Shown piece by piece: positions 48,311-60,933 of a stretch of 64,000 nucleotides of DNA. Every line of letters begins with the position of its first letter. Within the stretch, counting starts at the first letter, position 1. The notes beneath the pieces are model-generated. The model was not told the origin of the DNA and did not search any database. It worked only from the letters and a program-made list of their open reading frames with translations. Origin of the DNA: Pseudoscleropodium purum (taxonomy: Eukaryota; Streptophyta; Bryopsida; Hypnales; Brachytheciaceae); assembly GCA_963969395.1 (NCBI GenBank), contig OZ017797.1, forward strand, positions 15,376,001 to 15,440,000, written 5' to 3'. The position numbers and the translations under genes were made by a program.

Positions 48311-51300
48311 ATGTTAAATTACATGATGTACAATATATATATACACAATCTGGATTTTTTAAATGTGATTTCATAGATGTTGACACAAATAAATCCATAA
48401 GGACAGAGATTAGATGCTATATTTCAACTTTTTTCGAAAGATTAACTAAAATTTCAATTGCATGGTTTTTTAAAGGAGACTATGAACACTTCTTTTGGTC
48501 TTAAGGGGTTGATGTATCAACTAAGAATAAATCAAAATCAATATTCCTTTATGTTTTATGATTTTTTTGTTGGTTGTTAGTCCTTTTTAAAGAATGATGC
48601 CATAAATCTAATTGCATATTTTGTTACTTATGGTTAATGGTTATATGGAAGGAAATGGAAATCGTTTGCCTATTATCAATCGTGATTATATTGATGACTT
48701 CATGTGGCATTATATTGTTGAAAGTATTGTTTTGAAGGTCAAAAAGTACATTGCAACTATATTGGTAGCATTACATAATGTCAATTGATAATTCTTTGTA
48801 TTTCATTGTCATTTTTTATTTCTTTTCATTTCTTAGTCTCTAAAGCTTGTTTGGTTTAGACCATTACAATTGTGTTCATTCTACCTTGTTTTGTTTGATG
48901 TTCACTTCACATATTTGAATACAATAAATCTTGTATTGCCATGAGAAAATAGAATTTCTATGTTTCCATAAATCTTGTTTACAAGCTTCATCACATTCGA
49001 AGTATTGCTAAGCAACTGTTCTATACTTTGATGGTTACAATTACTTATGTTTTTTTTTGTTGTTAATTTGAATTAATATTGTGTTGTTCTATTATACATT
49101 ATAACATTTGTTATCATGTATAATTTTGTTTATTTTTATATGTCATTTACTTTGTGCAACAAGAACTAAATAACCTTTTTACTATAGTTCAAAATTTTTT
49201 TAGAAAAAGTTTTATAGATTCACAATTCATCAAATTAGATTCTAGGTGCAATTGATTAATGGGTCTTTAAAGTTGTTGACAAGGTGAAGGTAGCTTCTCA
49301 TTTATAATTAAAGAAATAGCTCTCCATTGCATATCTTAAGTACATCACAATTTTTTTAAAGCAAGTGAAGTGTCACTATGAAACTCATAATGAAAGTTTA
49401 GAGATGACTTAAGAGAAGTTTTGAATGTTGACAACTTTAGCAATGAACACTTCTTTGAAGATTGAGTGGCTAGAGATGTGAATGTACAAGTCTCCTACTT
49501 TTTGTGAGGCTTTCAAATTTCTTAAAGCAAAATTCAATGATATTGACTTTTTTGAGTAGCTTCGTAAAGCTAAATGATCAGTGGACTTAGATGAATACTT
49601 CTTTATTTATATTGTTTAAATAGAAATATTCTTTTAACCTTTTTATTCAATCATGATATTATTCTAATTTAAATTTTGTATATGGTAGTTGGCTATTGAG
49701 ACCAAAAAAAGCCTTTTGATGCTATAGTGGTTGATTTAGGTGTATCTATCAACTATCTTCTAGATGATATGGATCTTTTGCCCACTATATTTGATAATAT
49801 AGAGATAATGTGTATATTGTTGTGAGATACTACATTCTTTTGTAAATCATGAGCCTTGAATCGCACTCTATCATTAAACTTTATAAAATTCTACAAAGTA
49901 AAGTTTAATTTAGAATTAAATCAAACTACTACCACTTATATTAATTATGTATACTATCTCTAAAAAACTCATTATTATTTTTAGAAAAAATAAAATTTTA
50001 AAAAAGGACAATTCAAAAAAAGGACATTGATTAAAAAAATAATTGTTTAGGTCACTTAGGGTTATTATATTATTTGGTGTATAATGTATGACTACTATAT
50101 TTATTTTAAATATTTAATGTTCAAGATATTTATGTTTTTTATTTTTAAATATAATTATAAAAATAAAATAAAATAGGTGGACTATTTTCATCCTTTATAT
50201 TTATATAAAACCTTATAATGAAAACTATAGTTACCACTTAGTCATTCAAAAGCATTATTCATGACTTAGTGCTTATAATGTTTAGAGCCTTTACTTTTCA
50301 TCATATTGTATTTAGCCTTTACAGCCCATGTTTCTTGCTCCTTTTATTTTAAACTTCATAAATGTCATTCCTCTAATGTTATTATGGTATATTCCAATTT
50401 TATATTTAAATACTTTATAGTGAGACATCCAAACCATTATACCTATTTTTATCATGTACTTGCTTACAAACATTATCTATTTTAATTATATCATAATTTC
50501 TGGGAATACATTTGTTCAATTTTTTGGTACAAAATTGCACATTGGCATAATAATTTGTTGTTCATTTGGACTGAAAATCCTTATATCTAAATTCCACAGT
50601 CATAGATTCTTGATGGATTTACAAACTCTAAATGGAACCAAACAATGGAGGCTCTCAAGCTCTTGCTTACAAGCTCACATACTAGCATCTCCGTCTATCA
50701 AGAAAATCTATTAAAAAATGTTGAACTTATTTTTTCCAAAATAAAAGATGGATTTGAATCTAGAGCACATATATTCATTTTAGGTTTTAAAATAAAAACA
50801 AAAATACCTCTTAGATTACTCCACATCTTCAAATATGAACATTGAAAATAGACAAAATCAAACCAATAGGACTCTACCAAATATACAAAATCAAATACAC
50901 ATCATTTTTTGAAATTCAACAATAGATGTTATCAATGTAGCATTTGCAACATCCTTACAAATTTTTGAAATCACTTTGGTTTTTTTGTAATTAGAATCTT
51001 CTAGAATTGGTGCATTGATTTCAATAATGATGAAAAGGAAAAATTGAACCATTCTATCATCCAATCAAATGGTTTCTCTCTACTTCAAGATCTATGATGA
51101 AATGGATTTCTTCTGCCCATTTCACTCTTGTTATAAGAACCTGTCTTAAAATCTTGTCCAAGTCTTCCTTGTATAAGACTTTTTTTAAAATTTTAATTAT
51201 TGAAATATTCCACTTAAGAAAATTTTGAAAATAAAAAAGTGCTACAAATATGTGGAGGTCTCACTTTATAAAAACTTGGTTAAAAAGTAACTAATGAATT

Positions 51301-51864
51301 TTTTTTCTAATTTCCTTGAATTTACAATAATTTTTTTGAGATGATACATATTGTCTTCATAAGTCTCAAGGGGATAAGATCTTCATTAAATAATTATAAA
51401 AGAAAAACTTGAATAGCTTTACAAAATGGAGTTGAAAATGGTTGAAAAATTAAAAATGTTATAGATCACATTTTTAGCCAATCATATCACAATTCATATT
51501 TTTATCGTTTTCAATTTCTTTAATGTTTGTTATAGGTTTAATTTCTACAAAATTTATAAATATCCAAAGATAATTATGAAAATTCAACTAAATAAATGAA
51601 AAATCAAAATTATTCAAAAACAATTCATTGTTAGTTTGATATAAGATGAATTGAAAAAAAGTCATATTGAGAATCTTGTATAATTTGTTACTTATTCTTG
51701 TCAAAATGCTTATTCATTTGAGTGTTTCTTTAGATATTTTAGTTAATGAAAATATCAAGTTACATTCTTATTAGAAAAATTCTATTTAAATTAGAATGCT
51801 TAATTCTTATAAGTTCATTTTTTCAATAAAAGAACTTTCCTCTTTGTAAATAGTTAACTCCTAA
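48311..51864. other. AT-rich intergenic DNA
   Basis: No open frame above 90 codons and no recognisable family. Short frames at 50454-50845 have no domain. Confidence 0.5.
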
Positions 51865-52060
51865 ACGTCCAAACATTGTTTTTTGGCAATATAGCTTTTT
51901 TGGTCAGGTCACTATAAATAGATTAAAGTATATTTTGGGTCAAACTTTTGAGAGGATATGAAGACAAGAAGTAGCTTTTAGGAGCAATAATTTTCAAGCC
52001 TATGTGATTCATAGAAAAAAAGTTATAGCATGAGAAGTAGTTTTCTATGGTTGAAAAGTA
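51865..52060. repeat. Dispersed repeat, second copy of 40555-40760
   Basis: Shares 'aacattgttttttggcaatatagc'-type sequence in shorter pieces, 'aagtagctttta(g)gagcaa', and 'agcatgagaagtagtttt' with the copy at 40555. Confidence 0.5.
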
Positions 52061-53339
52061 GCACGAGCACTTCCTTTTACACTAAGGCCAAAAGTTTGGA
52101 ACTTTGCCCAAATGTAGAGGGAGGCAGGGGTTCTAAAGCCCACAAAAATAGGTTCCTGTTCTGACTCTTCTGGGTTTTCATGCAACATGTTCCTTCTAGC
52201 TAACTTGGACTCTGGAGCATTTATTGTTGTGTACTTTTATTTTCACACATGAAGGTGATTTCTTTGACAACAAGATACATGTAGCTGAACAATACATACC
52301 TTCAGTTACAAGGATAATTGCAACTCTTAAAGAACTATATTGAAAACTAATTACTTAGCCCAAAATAAACAGTTTCAACATCATTTTGATCGTCACCTAA
52401 GTAGTACTAAAAATTGGTACAAAGTGATCCTAACTGAATTTCCAAAAAAATATTATACAACTGAAATTTCCAAACTAAAATATAATACAATTGAAATATC
52501 CAAATTGAAATTTCCAAAGTCATTCAAACTAACATGATCCAAATTGATCCAAACGTAAATGATCTAGAGTCATCCAAACTAAATTTCCAAAAAAAATATG
52601 ATACAACTGAAGTTCAAGCCATTGGATGTGAGTGGCATACTGATTTCTAAAAAAATGTAATCAAACTGAAATTCAAAAGTATATGAGTGACAAATTATCA
52701 CTCTTCTAAAGCATCATGAAGCAAACTTCTGCCAAAGCAATTGAAGACCTTCAAAATACAGGCACCAATTCATGACTAAATCACAATACAACATTTGAAA
52801 TTCACATCTGCACAATTGAATGACCATTCAAAACATGAACACACCAACTAGATTGTCACTTACATATATGTTATTTGTCATCTCTTTGTTGATAGAACAA
52901 GTAGATTTCCCCTACTTCCATGAATGCAAAATTTGTACTAATTTTATCTCATTGTTCTCTACACCATTTCCAAGTGCATGTAATAGAAATCAACCGTAAA
53001 AAATTAGGGTTAGAACATCATCCTACAGAGCTTTCAACAGAGTTTAAAAAAATGGATCCAAGAATTCATTGTTGCTGGTTGCATTCATAATTACAACTCT
53101 ATGCACATCCAATTAAAAATGGAATGAGCTCTATTGCAAAAACCCAAAGAGCTCAAAATTGTGACCACAATCTAACATACAGTCTGTCAATGAGCATATT
53201 GAAATCATAGAGGAAAGTAGCATTGATCTACCAGAATGGAATTTCAGAGAGGGAATTAGAGTTTGGCCATAGGAGGGTGGTGAGGCAACACCGTTGGCTA
53301 CAAATGCAAAGACTAGGGCAGGTAGTTTGGTGTTGGAGC
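52061..53339. other. Intergenic DNA
   Basis: Contains a short repetitive stretch at about 52430-52610 in which 'atacaactgaaatttccaaa' variants recur. No gene is seen. Confidence 0.45.
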
Positions 53340-53575
53340 TCAGAATACACAACTTCGAGGGAGCCCAGTCAACAATGGAGCGAGGTTAGTCGTTGTTGGA
53401 GGGAACCTGACTGATGGTGAAGTCAACGTTGGAAGGAACCCAATTGACACTGAAGTCGACGTTGGCGGAAGAACGGTCAATGCTGGAGTCGACGCTCGAG
53501 GGAGCTTGGTTGATGTTGGAGTCGATGTTGGAGGGAGGTTTGCAACATTGAGGTTGATGGTCAAGGGGGCCTGAA
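53340..53575. repeat. GTTGGAG-rich minisatellite, about 33-36 bp units
   Basis: Units of the type 'gttggagggaacctgac...' with 'gtcgacgttgg' repeat irregularly. Both strands have open frames across it (Pro/Ser/Thr-rich on the minus strand), which follow from the repeat and do not show a gene. Confidence 0.6.
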
Positions 53576-55599
53576 ATTGCCATTGATACAGGCTTAGCAT
53601 CAACATTTGAGGTGGAGGACAACATCAATACCTAAGTGATCAATTTAATTCCGTTGGCCCTGTCCAATCTCATTGGAACTACATTGATTTCTAAGAACAC
53701 TGGACTTGCACAAACAAGGCAAGTTGAAAATCACTTGTTGAACTTCTTACAATTAAAGAAGGAGCATCTTATCTGCAAGCAACTAGGGTAGTAGTATTGC
53801 TTGACATTGTACACTTGCAATCCTTACCTATCCCGAGAGGAAGTTTGTAATAGCCTGCCAATCCATAACCAAGCAGCTACGATCACCATTTCTATCGTCA
53901 AGCAGTACATTGTTTAGGCTAGTGTGAAAGAAGACAGTTTCACCCAGACATTCATCTACTTATGAAAGAAAGAGGTTGGCCAGATTTTGACAAAACTTCT
54001 ACTATCACTACTCACAAATGCAATGCCTCGACCTCCAAACTTCTCCAAAGGAAAATGGGTAAGACTAAACTCACTGCAAATCTTTTTTCATGGCATCAAG
54101 TTCTATTGCTTTGAACAATATAAATGATAAGAGAGGAGTTGAAAATCACTAACTTGAAAAGCTTTGGATTGGCAACTCACCAAGGACGACCTCCCTCCTT
54201 GACGTAGTGAGTAGTTGCAAGCTTGTGGAGGCTAGACCCAAAATTCTTCCTTGTCAAACTACTCTGATGCATACCTGTCCACAACCTCTGACTCATTAGA
54301 CAATGACAATGAGCAAGAGGAAGGTGAGCATCCTCAAAATTCACGGGGACATGCCTATTAGTGAATTTGATCTAGATCTATTGGAGAATGAAGAGCAAGA
54401 CGAAGAGGAATTGGCAAGACCGCGAGATTCATCGTGTGAGGGAGCTTCGGAGGACAACAACAAAGACAAAGAAGAACGCTTTGAAAGAGAAGAATGCAGT
54501 TGGCCGCCTAAACTAATACATTCCCAAAGCCAAACCTTCAGAGAGATATCGAGGAAGAGAAGAAGATGACAACATGGAGAGAGGGGCAATAGAAGACCAA
54601 ATTTTTTAAACAAAATGATGGAGGAAGTACGGCAACAGCTAGTACGCTTGGGAATCCAAAGCCCGGGTGAAGCTGCATAGCAAGGTTGGTAGGATGATGG
54701 TAGACCTCATTGGAGGGATGAGGCTTGACCACTTGGCAAAGAGGGCACGGACTTTGAGGTCAGAGAAGGTGAGGACTAGCCATAGGAGGAAGGCATGGAT
54801 TGACTGCACGGGAGTTGGCTACAAGAAGAAGGCAAAGACAAGCCACAGAAGGAGGGTATGGAAGGACTTGCCGGCAGGGATGTTGGCCAACGGATTTGTA
54901 CACAAGGAGCTATCAAGGAGCCGTTGACTTGGGCTACAATGAAGACCAATGTGGAGCTTGGGAGGTGGGTAGCAATTAGGGGTTTTTTGTTGTCCTTGTC
55001 TTTTTTTTATTTCCTTGTAGTTGAGATTTTTGTGCAAGTTCACTTCCTAAGTAGTATGGGCCAATTGCAAATTATAGATTTTTCTATTTTCTAAACATCT
55101 CTAGTTTGGAAATGGAAATTTCTAAGATACAACATTTTGATACAACACAAAATTTTGATGAACCTTAGTAGATGTTTTATTGAAAACTTTGAAGTGAGAT
55201 TGCCTTCAAGTATTTTTTTTGGCATTTGGTAATAAATATGTATTTTCAAATATTATACAGCAATGCACTATTTTGAATTAGATGGTATTGTTTGGGGAAT
55301 CTATGAATTTGCATGTAAACACATTAGAATGAGTTGTAGAAGTACTTGTTGACTTAGATGGCTTCAAAAGCATGGTAGTGTGAGATAAGAACACCTAAAT
55401 TTGAAGGGAACTAAATTTGCATATTTAGTGGTTTAGCCATTTTAACAACATATATATATAGGATGATCATTGGAATGTTCATAAAATGATGTTTTTTGTT
55501 TCAGAAAGAAGCCAATATTGGAGGTACACCACTTACATCATGATTGACTCGATGAGGATGAACACAATTTATATTATGGTGGAGAGTCTTCTAATGCTC
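53576..55599. other. Mixed intergenic DNA upstream of the piggyBac remnant
   Basis: An 88-codon plus frame at 54303-54569 encodes an acidic, Glu/Asp-rich peptide (LLENEEQDEEELARPRDSSC), and an 86-codon frame at 54667-54927 is basic. Neither is a recognised domain. They could be decayed pieces of the transposon or of captured host sequence. No structural gene can be supported. Confidence 0.35.
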
Positions 55600-57294
55600 C
55601 TATGGCGCAACAAGACAATATGCCAGCTACCCAAGCACATGCCAACCTTCTTAGGCTACATGAGAGGAGGAGAGTTCGGCCATGGAAGGTGGACCATGTT
55701 GCTCCTATGTTTAGTAATTCATCCAATAATGAGATTCCATATAAAGGAGATGAAAGTAGCGAAGAAGGGGACCCGGACAATCCTCATAGTATGAAGCATA
55801 GGTTTTGTGATTCGACATGGGTACAATTAAATTTCACTTTCTTGCCAAAACCTAAGACATTCGGAGGTGGAAGGGGTCCTACTACATTTTTCTATAATAT
55901 GCCACCCTTTATACAATTGTTTTCTTTATTTTGGCCTTATCCTCTCTTGTAGAAAATTGTGGTAGAGAGTAACCATTATGCAACCACACTGGATGAGCAT
56001 GGAAAAACAAGAGGGGGGCAAAGATGGGTGCATTTGACTGTGAGCACTTTGAAGGCCTATTTAGCCATACGCATTTTTCATGGGGTTGAAGAAGCAACCA
56101 AACATGAGGACTTATTAGAATAAGCAAGGTATTTTTTTCCATTATCCTCGTATTTCTAAAATTTTATCTTGGGCAAGATTTGAAGCAATTATGAGGTGTC
56201 TATACATTACAAATCAATATCTATGTTATAGATAGAGCTTTGTCTGGTTATGACAAAATGGGTCAAGTGCGGTAGCTTGTCCATGACATTAGAGATAGTT
56301 TCAAGTGTGAGTGGTCTTTGGACAAGTTTATTACAATAGACAAAATGATGATTCACTATAAAGGCTCATATTGTCTAGCAAGGCAATATATGCCAAAGAA
56401 GTCTGAGAAATGGGGCATAAAGGTGTGGTACTTGGCAAACTCTTCATCCAAGTATGTTTTCAACTTTGAAATCTATTGTAGGGCCAACCATAATGGACTT
56501 GACAAAGTACCATTGGTGGTTAGTGTGGAGACCGATGTGGCTCACAATGTAGTCATGAGGTTGGTAAATGGTCAAGGGGAAAGGGACATGTAGTTGTCAT
56601 GGACAACTACTTCTCTAGCATAGGCTTGTTTATAGAATTGGCTGCAAAACATATTTATGCAACTGGCACAATGAGGACGAATCGGGTGGGACTACCTATG
56701 GCATTGAGTGCGATTTAAAATTAAAAAAGTTCTCCTCAAGGCACACTAGAATGGAGAATGCATGAATCTTTAGGCATTGCATGTGTATTGTAGAAGGACA
56801 AATGGTGGATTCTCTTCCTTTCTACTCATGCATTGCCAATTCCTTTTCCATGTATAGTAGTACCTATGGTTTCCCATAGGAATGGAAAAAGGAGGGATGC
56901 AATTCAAACCTCCTCTGTCCATTTAGAATATATCACCTACATAAGGGTGGTGGATGTGACGGATCAACTTAGAGCTTCATACTCAAGCCAAACTAAATCG
57001 CATAAGTGGTGGCATAGAGTTTTTTACTTCTTATTAGACACAATTGTAGTCAATATGTGTGTAATCTACCTAGGGCTTTTGCATCAACTCCAGCATCCAA
57101 ACGAACCCATTACTCACCTCCAATTCAAGGCCGATTTGTGTGATGCTCTCATACAAAATTGGCGTGGCCGCAAAACCAAAGTAGATGAAGAAGAAGAACC
57201 ACATCCCCACATGTCAACTTCAAGTCGTTTGAGGCATCCATGCATCACATGTGGGGACCCTAATTGTAGCTTCTACTGTTGCATTTGCAATTAG
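55600..57294 (+). pseudogene. Decayed piggyBac-like transposase (DDE_Tnp_1_7)
   Basis: Four blocks in different frames form one recognisable protein. Block 1 (55602-56120) has GPTTFFYNMPPFIQLFSLFW, an in-frame TAG at 55950, then TLDEHGKTRGGQRWV. Block 2 (about 56240-56593) has CEWSLDKFITIDKMMIHYKG. Block 3 (about 56579-56718, shifted frame) has VVVMDNYFSSIGLF and TGTMRTNRVGLP. Block 4 (56833-57294) has VDVTDQLRASYSSQTKSHKW and ends in a Cys-rich zinc-binding tail, PCITCGDPNCSFYCCICN. These match the order of piggyBac transposases: an N-terminal region, a catalytic core with three Asp motifs (all three still visible) and a C-terminal Cys-rich domain. At least three frame changes and several stops make it inactive. 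Terminal repeats and TTAA duplications were not located. Confidence 0.85.
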
Positions 57295-58847
57295 ACTTTC
57301 TTGTGTCTCAATCGGAGATGATTTGAGGAGTATCACTATAGGCCCCAAAATCACTATAGGCGGAATGGTCTCCTAAGACCATAAGGTAATTTCAATACAA
57401 TGTGGATTCAATTTGGGATGAAACATGTGTTTTGTCTTACTACGTATTTTGTCTTAGTATGAATGCAATTTCCCCAAAAGCTTATTTATTTTTCTCTTTA
57501 CCTTTTGTATTAGTTATCTACTCCTTAGTAATGTTTAGCTTATCCTCTCTACAGTTTCACTAATCCTTTTATATGTTTCCCTTCCAATTTTTATTTTTTA
57601 TAAATTATTCCTTATTTTTTTATAAGATTCTAATTCTATATTTCTCTCCTTTTACAATTTTTTCCTTGCCCTTCATTTATCTTTGTCTCTAAGCCTTTTA
57701 TATTGTTTTCATTACCTTCATTGTTGTTTTCTATCTCTCTTAAATTTGTTTTAGTACCTTTATTGTTTTTTTCTTACCTTCCTAATTTTTTCCTTAACTA
57801 CATTTTGTTTTGCTAAATTTGTTCCATTACATTCACATAATTAGATTCCTTCATAAATAGATTGCTCATATTTTGTTTCTCAAAATGTCCAAGGCATGAC
57901 AGAATTGAATCCCTGGAAGTGAGTCCCTAAAAGGCGAAGTGCATGAAGAGGATGTGAAATTTTTTCACTTAATTTTGAGTCTACTGCTAACCAACCGCTG
58001 ATGTTTGGCCACTATTGGCAGTTGTCTGGTTGAAGCAGGTTGCTGACTACTAGCTAGTCGCAACAATTGGTCAGTTTTTTTGACTTTTTGTACCATTTTT
58101 TTGTACCAGGACCAGCATGTGTCAAACTCATCCAAGCAGGTTTGAAACTTATAGCTAGCATTTGAAGGCTACCCCGAAGCCTGAAGGATGCAGCAATGGC
58201 TGGGGCTCTATTTTTTTCACCAAATTTTGAGATCTTCACATTTTTTAGAAAGGAATTTTTTTTACTATGAAGTAGGAATATATTATTGTCCCCAGTGTTC
58301 ACATTTTTTTATTGAAACTTCCATGAATTTGAAAATCATTTATGGAAAATATGGTAGTGTAAACTAGTTTTATGCAAACCTATGTCTATAATCATGCAAT
58401 TTAGATTATCTTCAAAACGTGAAATGGATTTGAATTTTTCATGGCATGTTCCTAACTTGTATGAGAACCCAAATCCAAGGAATAACAACCAAAATGGAAT
58501 TGTATACATGTCGAATTTAGCCCACAAAGTGCAGCTGCCCCGAATTTCAAGAATCCAAAAATATGTAAACACCAACTTTGGACCCTTAGATCTCACTCAA
58601 TTCAAGGAATCAATAGTTGAAGATTGGTAGGCACCTCAAGAGTGAGGTGAAGTTTAAGATCTTATGGTTGAAAACTCTCTGAAATTTGTTATTTATTGCC
58701 CACTTTTCACATTCCCCAAACACCTCATTTTTTACTACTTTCTTCAAAACCACACTCAAAACATTTAGGGGTTAAAGAATTTTGGAACAAATGGTAACTA
58801 CACTAATGAAAACCCAGACTTTACAAGTGATTGAGGATGCATACTTA
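57295..58847. other. Intergenic DNA, pyrimidine-rich
   Basis: 57480-57860 is T-rich with scattered C. Nothing coding is seen. Possible 3' end of the piggyBac element lies within the first few hundred bases ('aatcactataggc' occurs twice near 57350) but no terminal repeat was proven. Confidence 0.4.
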
Positions 58848-59550
58848 GAGCATCATCAATGGAAAGGCCTTATGTGGTGGTAATATGTCGAACTTTTGTG
58901 TACTAGTTTTGGAGTTTCCAAATTTGTTGTCCATTTGATGCATGTAAGAATCCAAAGGTCTCATATAAAAAAAGATTGTTCGGGGGACAAGTCACTTTCT
59001 TCTCTTCCATCACACTATGATGGTATAAAGACTTGTTGAGAAGGTTATTTACTTATGTTCAATTGTAAAGTATCTTATTTGCAAAAGCTCCTTCAATCTA
59101 ATGGATAGGAAAATTTGCCTTAAGACTCTTATAAGTAGGTCTTTACATTGCATAAGACACTTACATTAGGGTCTTATGCATGTAATGTGCTCTACCCCAC
59201 ATGTATTGACTCCGCCCACTACCATCTAGGCGAAGTATAAGACCTTCGTGTAGATATCTTATCATATACCTTATCCTCCATTTTATACTTGCATAAGTGG
59301 CTAGAAGTTCTTTTTGCTTTTGTGTGTCTTGGATGTTTGAGACGTCCCTATAGTCACAAAGCTTTGTTGTGCGGGGTGGGGGACGCAATACATATTGTAA
59401 AAATGTAACCTTGAGGAGAATTTTTTTTATGTGCTAAAACAAGAAATTAGGTAACATTTCTCCATTGGAACATGACTTTTAGCATTTTTGTGGCCCCCAC
59501 AGTAAATATAGTGATTATGCATCATTACATACATGCCATTGATGATGCTC
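58848..59550. mobile_element. 703-bp non-autonomous TIR element, Harbinger-like
   Basis: Both ends carry the same perfect 15-base inverted repeat, gagcatcatcaatgg at 58848 and its complement at 59536-59550. The flanking triplets are TTA (58845-58847) and TTG (59551-59553), an imperfect 3-base duplication. The GAGCATC...CAATGG end sequence is common among plant MITEs. The interior is non-coding. Confidence 0.65.
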
Positions 59551-60250
59551 TTGGCCTTTCCTAATACAAATTAACAATAACATAATTACCTCTAATTGTA
59601 ACTATACCAAAATGGTTATTTAGTATAATGTAAACTATTTATCACAAGGACCTACAATTCAACACTAGTTGTAATTGTGACATTGGAGCATTTGTAGTGT
59701 GCAATGATACTGTTATTAGATTGGTCATCCTAATTAATTCTCATGGTGGCTAATTATCCACCCATACTACTATCAATGACCAACTACGATGTAGTTACCT
59801 TATTTACTTTTACTTTTTTCAGATACTTTATTTTTTGTCGCACGCCATAGAAAAGCAAGTCGCCGGGGCGTCACGCCCTTGCCTGCACCCCCATTGCAAT
59901 ATAAGCCTGGCGTTGCACAAATTTAGCTGCACTCGCAAGAATCGCACTTTGCCACAGTCATCGTGCTCTGATCCAGATCGCAAATTCCTTCTCTCTTTCT
60001 CTCTCCCGATCGGTATCTTAGATTCGTTTTTTAGCTTCACCTTTTCTAAGCATTCATTTCATTAAAAACAATCCTCCGATCTGCTGTTTGAGAGCCTTTT
60101 GCATGTTGGGTCGATCGATTATTAGTTTGAATTGTGGCATCGTTCATGAATTTCTCCCATTCATGACATCATCAAAATCTTGTGCACTAGCTAGCTTAGC
60201 TTGTGGCATCGGTGAAGCTCTTGATCCCAGAATGCGTACGTTTTCTGTAA
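59551..60250. other. Intergenic DNA, upstream region of the TPR-like gene
   Basis: From about 59830 the composition becomes balanced and CT-rich ('ttctctctttctctctcccg' near 59987), as in plant promoters or leader regions. Whether transcription starts here or nearer 60850 is unknown. Confidence 0.4.
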
Positions 60251-60640
60251 CACATTGGGAATGGTGTCATTGCATTTTTAATTGAGTGTTTCACTTTCTG
60301 TTTCAATCCTGATCTTCTGCATTTTGAGAGGGATTTTGATCGGCTGCAGAGTGAAGACGTTTCTTGTATTCGAGGAAGTCATCACGTGTTGTGACTTTGG
60401 AGCTGTTGATCTGCGACACATTGGGAATGGTGTTATTGCATTTTTCAGCATTCCGCTTGCTGTTTCAACCCCTGTCCCAAGCCCCGGTCTCTTGCTTTTC
60501 GAGAGGGCTTTTGATCGCCTGCAAACTGAATAGATTTCTTGCATTCAAGAAGTCATCAGATTTGGCGTCTTTGGAGCTATAATTAGCTCATGTGTTTCAT
60601 TAATTTTCTTTAACACACAATGGGAATGGTGTCATTGCGT
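60251..60640. repeat. 166-bp tandem duplication with a third partial unit, upstream of the TPR-like gene
   Basis: 'cacattgggaatggtgt' starts at 60251 and again at 60417. Both are followed by matching 'attgcatttt', 'gctgtttcaa'-like, 'gagagggcttttgatcg' and 'aagtcatca' words. A partial third start ('cacaatgggaatggtgtcat') is at 60616. Confidence 0.8.
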
Positions 60641-60905
60641 GCATGCAGCTGAAATATATAAGCCATAGTGTGTGAGTACGCATTGACTGCATGGGTCTGC
60701 GTTTTTCGGAATTCTTAATGTGTGTTTGCACACAGGCATAGTTGGAAATCCTGAGTCTATTTACAGAATCTAGCGTTTTTCTTCGCTTGCATTTATTTGT
60801 TCTTCGAGGAAACTATGGAGAATTGACTCATTGGAGCATTTGCCATTGCTCATCACTTCCGGAAGCAGCGATCCAATTACAAAAGGAAAACTCGCATATG
60901 TAGTT

Positions 60906-60914
60906 TAGGGTTTA
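60906..60914 (+). promoter_or_regulatory. Telo-box (TAGGGTTTA) before the TPR-like gene
   Basis: The motif lies 20 bases upstream of the start codon at 60934. The same motif occurs in the leader regions of the LDIP-like and TIO genes in this window. Confidence 0.45.
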
Positions 60915-60933
60915 TTAACATTCATCGTTGGAC

